From the NCBI GenBank assembly GCA_030015575.1, contig JASDDO010000016.1, forward strand, positions 179,984,815 to 180,048,814: DNA of 64,000 nucleotides, written 5' to 3'. Both the position numbers and the translations under genes were made by a program. The stretch comes from Agapanthus africanus. Taxonomy: Eukaryota; Streptophyta; Magnoliopsida; Asparagales; Amaryllidaceae. Positions 59,766 to 64,000 of the stretch are shown here, one piece after another. The notes beneath the pieces were generated by a model. That model was not told the origin of the DNA. It saw nothing but the letters and a program-made list of their open reading frames with translations, and searched no databases. How positions within the stretch are numbered: position 1 is the stretch's first letter; every line of letters starts with the position of its first letter.

Positions 59766-60229
59766 AGGTTATGCGAAGAATCATATCATGATGCAGCAAT
59801 CCTACTGTGTAGTGACATGGAAATTATCGATGATGAAGTCAGTGAGCCTACAGTCTGTGTGCGTGTAACATACGCATCATCGATAATGGTGTAGTTGTAC
59901 TATCACAGGTACATGCAATGCAATGATAATATCATGAATGCAGCATAAGGAAAATCATCAGCTAAAAGCTATAAGGTATACGTAACTATCATATGTCTGA
60001 GTCGGTGAATCTATCAGTCGGCATCTAGCCTGACAGCATCACGTATGGTATAATCCATCATACGACATCCTCTAGTCAAAGGTATGGATCAACATCAAGT
60101 CAAACTCATCACGCACGGAAAATCATCGTGCGGCGGCATTAAACCAATAGGGATCCTATCATCCTATAGGACAAATGAGGGTACGGCCTAATATCACAAA
60201 CGGCCTATCATCCATGATTCACAACATTC

Positions 60230-60251
60230 TACATATATATATATATATACC
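60230..60251. repeat. AT microsatellite
   Basis: A run of alternating AT inside LTR F. Confidence 0.8.
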
Positions 60252-62371
60252 TATGTCCCAGGTCACATCCGCAATAATCTCATATCAGGGGACCGACAGG
60301 GTATAAATCATCTCGATCGACTCGCATCCGTATACCAACTTATCATCATATCATCATATTATCAGATCCGTCTTATATCCTTTCGTCACTTTAATATCTC
60401 ACATCATGTCGAGTTTACATAACATTCTATCTCTACTATAAATATAGGTATCTAATCTAGCATACACACATCCGAGCCATACAATCAGGTTTTTAAAGAA
60501 GCGAATCGTAGTTTTGAAAAAAGGGGCTACGGTGTTTTTAAGGAAAAGATATCGTTTGAAATTTCGTAACGGTCCTAAAGGTATCTGTTTAAAAGATGCA
60601 TACGATTCTTTAGTTTAGAAAATATGTATGGTTGAGATGACACATCTACGTCGACTATCTAGTCCTATAATATCCTAAACGGCAATATCGACAAACATCA
60701 TCCTCGATTTCCGTCATCCTATAAAAGTCGTAACATATCTCTTCTAACTATCCTCTAGTTTCTAATATGGTTTCATAGCTATCTTCATTCTAACCCTAGT
60801 TTCCTAGTCTAGGCTTACTAACCATATTCTATAAATCTGTTTTCCATCAAAACATTGCGGGAGTGCTATACGCCATCCACCCGACTTCCCCCGTGGATAT
60901 AGATCCACTCAACTTGGTTCTTGTTCGCCGAAGTCGATGACGCCACGCTCCGTCGCCTCAGAGTCCACGCGAAGGTACCTACAAGAATAAACCATAGCAA
61001 TGCGTATTAAAAACAAGGCGGAAAACCGATACGGCGCACGGTGCGCTCATAGGTTAGAACCTATGGCCTACACGTGCAAAAACAATCAAACAACCCTTGT
61101 TGTCGATGTACAAACATCCAACAACCCAATGCAAATCCAAATGTCAAGAAATTGCATTTCAAAATACGGAAAACATAGCCTAAAACACACCAAAATGCTC
61201 CCAGAATTTCCCAAGGTGACAATTAGCCAATTCTGTATATAAGGAGGGTCAAATTTACATTTAAAGGGACCCCAGAACCAATACGAGGCAATTCTAACCT
61301 AGTCTGGCCGCAATTTGCGGCTAGATTGAATTTATCTGCGGCCTGGGTGTAGGGGATAGGGCTCAGGTCTTGGTGGTAGCTTCCTAGGGGCCTACACGAC
61401 TCCCAGTAATTGTAAAATCATTTCTAGTGTCCCCGGGTTGCTCCAGATTCCAAAATACCGTCACAATCCACACATTTATCCGATGTCGGGGTTTCTAAAT
61501 CCGTGTTTTTGGGTTCCTTCCCTTGTTCCAGCTTAGTAAAACACCACTAAGGCTTGTAGGCAGCCACTAGGCATCACCCAATTTCAACAACACTCAAACC
61601 TTCACTAGGGTTTCCCAAAGTCTCACTAATCTTCACAATTTCCTATCTAAATACATATGAATACTAAAGTAAACGAAAAAACTACCCAATTGGTGAAGGG
61701 ATTACCTCATATAGCACCCATGAATCCTTAAGATCATCAAAATCTGAATCTTCTTGGTCCAATGTATAGAGGTTGAAGAGGGGATTAACTTTTGTGAAAG
61801 GGGTTTAGGGTTTTGGGGATTAATTGGAGATGGATCTAGGGATTCTAAGTGGAGGGAAAAGGCTTGAGAAAGATGAAGAGAGGAAAAAAAGATGGGGGAA
61901 ATGGAGATGGCAGCAGCCCCCCTCTCTCTCTCACTATTTTACACACTCTCTCTCACATAAGCTACCTAACCTAATCATTTTGTCCCCTTTGACTTTTCTT
62001 TTCGTTCTCTTTTCTCTCCACCAATAAACCATAACACAAATAAAACAACACCATGAAATAACATGTAACATGTCATGATGCACTAGCCATGATAAGCTGT
62101 AGAAATATGGATTTGGCTTAATCGCGATTAGCAGTGCACTAATCGGGGTTTTATCAAAACTGCATATTATAAATATTAAAAATGCCAAACCCTTTATATA
62201 TATATTTAAATGAATAAATCATTTTAATTTCCATTTTTATAACAATTATTGGTATATATTTATACCCTTTTTCGAAAACCCCAATTTCGAAAATCGGGCA
62301 GTTTTCGGGAAAAATATTATTTTAATATTAAATTCCAAGAATAATATTTTATATTTTTCTGAAATGTTACA

Positions 62372-62395
62372 GTCTTCCCCCCTTAAATAAATTCC
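62372..62395 (-). promoter_or_regulatory. Polypurine tract of gypsy element F
   Basis: The minus strand reads AAGGGGGGAAGAC right before the LTR start, preceded by TTTCGGGGACGG. This is the arrangement seen at the 3' LTR junction of plant Ty3/gypsy elements. It marks 62371/62372 as the LTR boundary. Confidence 0.7.
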
Positions 62396-64000
62396 GTCCC
62401 CGAAATTAAATTTAAACCCTCAAAATCTAAAACATTTCAATAATCAGCTCAAATCATCGGGGCTCCGAAATCATGGAAAACGCAGAAATAACATCGCGCG
62501 TCAAGTGCGCATGGAAACGAGTACAAAGCTCAAAATCGAACTCCGTCAAGCGTTACGCAAATCATCTAATTTGCACGCATATCCTCGGAGTTACAATGGA
62601 GATACAGATCTCGAAATCCACCACTGAAATCCAATATACACTAGTCAAATACTATAATACGTGTATAGTACGCATCTTTGAAAACTCCAAAATCTGAATA
62701 AAATACATGCAAAATACATGCAAAATCCTTTCTAAATCGCCGCGGGAATGCGTAACTCATGGCATATCTGACGGACGCTCATTTTAAAATAATAATATAT
62801 GTCCATATATGTTTTCTTAAATACACGTTCCGTCTTTTTCAAAATATCCCAAAAGGTTTTCTTTTATAAGGGTTCGTGTCGCTCACGGACACGTAGGAAA
62901 ATAGCGAGACTATAGTTCCTCTTGAATACCCTTCTGGTAATCTTTTAATGAATGCAGAGTACTCAGGTAATGTCCTCGGACCAGTCCTGTTTGGCTACTA
63001 CACAATATAGTGCCCAACATGAAAACAAAGTGCGCAAAAGCAAAATCAGCCTCAAAAGGCGTATCCAATAATCACACGCGTCTGGTGCGCATGGAAATCA
63101 AATCCAAACACAAGTGCTACCAATGTGCGAAAAGTAAGCTAAGTGCCACGGGTGTGTACGAAAGCATCTGTCCAGTGCAACAAATGCAAGAAATGCAAAT
63201 CTAGTGCAAGTAATGTGCAAAATACGAATCTGGTGCAGCAATTGCACGAAATACAATCAATAACTCAAACGCATAAAAGAAACACCGAGTACACCAAGGT
63301 GTATAAAATCGTAAACGTGTGCAACTGCGTGCACAAAATACAAATTAATGCACTGCAAGCACATATAAGCTATACCGAGTGCAAAAATCAAATCGAGTGC
63401 GTACCACACGCACAAAATCAAATCACCGTTTGAAATCTACGAAATCATAGACATGTGCAGCCAAGGCACAAAACCAAATCTCAAGTGTAATAGATATGCA
63501 CAAATCACAAATCAACATAACGGTGTATAAAATATACATAAGGTGCGATAACTATGCACAAAAATGTAAATACCAGTAGGTGCAACCATGGTGCACAAAA
63601 TCAATATCAGGAAATTCGTCATCAAAACTCAAATCCAAGCGATATAAGCGTGATACTCGGATCACAAACGCAAATCGCAACAAAGAACATCGAGGTACAC
63701 CTCCTACGATGTTGAAAAATAAATCGGTGCGCCTAAAAACTGGCAGGGCAAGAACATCCGCTCGCCTCCCGCTCATGGCCTAGCGTCCTCTGTCTCTGGA
63801 TCCTTATCTTCTCTGTGGATTACCAATCCCACAATCCATCGGCTCATCGGCCCTGTCAAGTGTGCTAACGGGAACGATTCTGTTCTGGCACTTCTCTGGC
63901 CATCTCTCGGTCAATCATCATGACCACTCATAAGGCAGCACGTCACTGGCGTTGGCCTATGTCTCTCTGAATACACGTGACACATCTGGTCCTAGGTGCA
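62396..64000 (-). mobile_element. Internal 3' region of gypsy element F, non-coding
   Basis: 1.6 kb upstream (minus sense) of the PPT with no domain recognisable. The stretch 63000-63560 is a degenerate series of short GTGCA/TGCAA-type words. A pol end was expected here, so it is either a long 3' untranslated region or a non-autonomous element. The ORFs at 62473, 63010, 63143, 63552 and 63580 show no motif. Confidence 0.5.

Larger units (their letters stand above)
58566..62371 (-). mobile_element. Probable Ty3/gypsy LTR (F), right part
   Basis: Non-coding sequence ending GAAATGTTACA at 62371. On the minus strand the LTR would begin TGTAACATTTC, directly after a purine-rich tract. A CT/GA-rich segment (61830-61960), with a possible splice donor near 61700-61710 on the minus strand, resembles the promoter and 5' end of plant chromovirus LTRs. 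Together with 24311-25029 the visible LTR is over 4.5 kb, and its other end was not found. No gene is seen; ORFs here are short and featureless. Confidence 0.6.

Noticed and set aside
59409..59894. Overlapping ORFs rich in Tyr, Val and Met-Tyr words, resembling a repeat protein
   Set aside because: They are translations of the 59-bp tandem array. The unit is not a multiple of three, so frames rotate; there is no sign of a gene start or homolog.
61000..62188. Possible host gene on the basis of ORFs of 67-84 aa and CT-rich promoter-like sequence
   Set aside because: The region is continuous with a gypsy-type LTR ending at 62371, the ORFs have no motifs, and the CT-rich tract fits an LTR promoter.

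Overview
The window is a plant intergenic region made almost entirely of nested LTR retrotransposons. It has Ty1/copia pol reading frames, initiator-Met-tRNA primer sites (TGGTATCAGAGC type), plant-style Ty3/gypsy LTR ends, 5-bp target-site duplications (TSDs) and no recognisable host gene. This suggests a flowering plant with a large, repeat-rich genome; I cannot name the species. No rRNA, tRNA, CRISPR or cellular gene was found.

Left block (1-24310). An LTR of copia family 2 (call it C; its start lies outside the window) is split by two insertions. The first is element A (1530-21661, + strand, copia family 1, TSD AAAAA), which has 2211-bp LTRs and a broken but nearly complete pol. The second is solo LTR D (21862-24075, TSD CCGAC). 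A is itself split between its pre-integrase and integrase coding regions by element B (7406-16957, - strand, copia family 2, TSD TTACC), which has LTRs of about 2093 bp.

Right block (24311-64000). The substrate is a probable Ty3/gypsy LTR (F, - strand, right end at 62371) followed by 1.6 kb of its internal sequence. Element E (25030-58560, - strand, family 1, TSD GTCAA) sits in F. E's interior carries a + strand solo LTR, G (28132-30338). E's 5' LTR is split by element H (37444-58473, TSD AAAGT), and H's 5' LTR is split by element I (45844-56467, TSD CCTTG). The order of events is F, then E, then G and H, then I on the right; and C, then A and D, then B on the left.

All five internal copia regions share one plan: LTR, PBS, a long non-coding leader of about 2.3-3.2 kb with no recognisable gag, then pol remnants (protease, pre-integrase, integrase, RT, RNase H), PPT and LTR. 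The leaders hold a series of conserved, apparently covarying RNA stem-loops: a GC-rich hairpin about 200 nt after the PBS, a duplicated multi-stem module, and three hairpins built around a repeated core of about 20 nt. E, H and I share catalytic lesions, including loss of the integrase glutamate, so they probably moved with proteins supplied in trans. The family 2 LTR of B carries a perfect five-unit heat-shock element upstream of a TATA box, and family 1 LTRs carry three- to four-unit versions. The structured leader on gag-less, catalytically dead but repeatedly transposed elements is the most unusual feature here.
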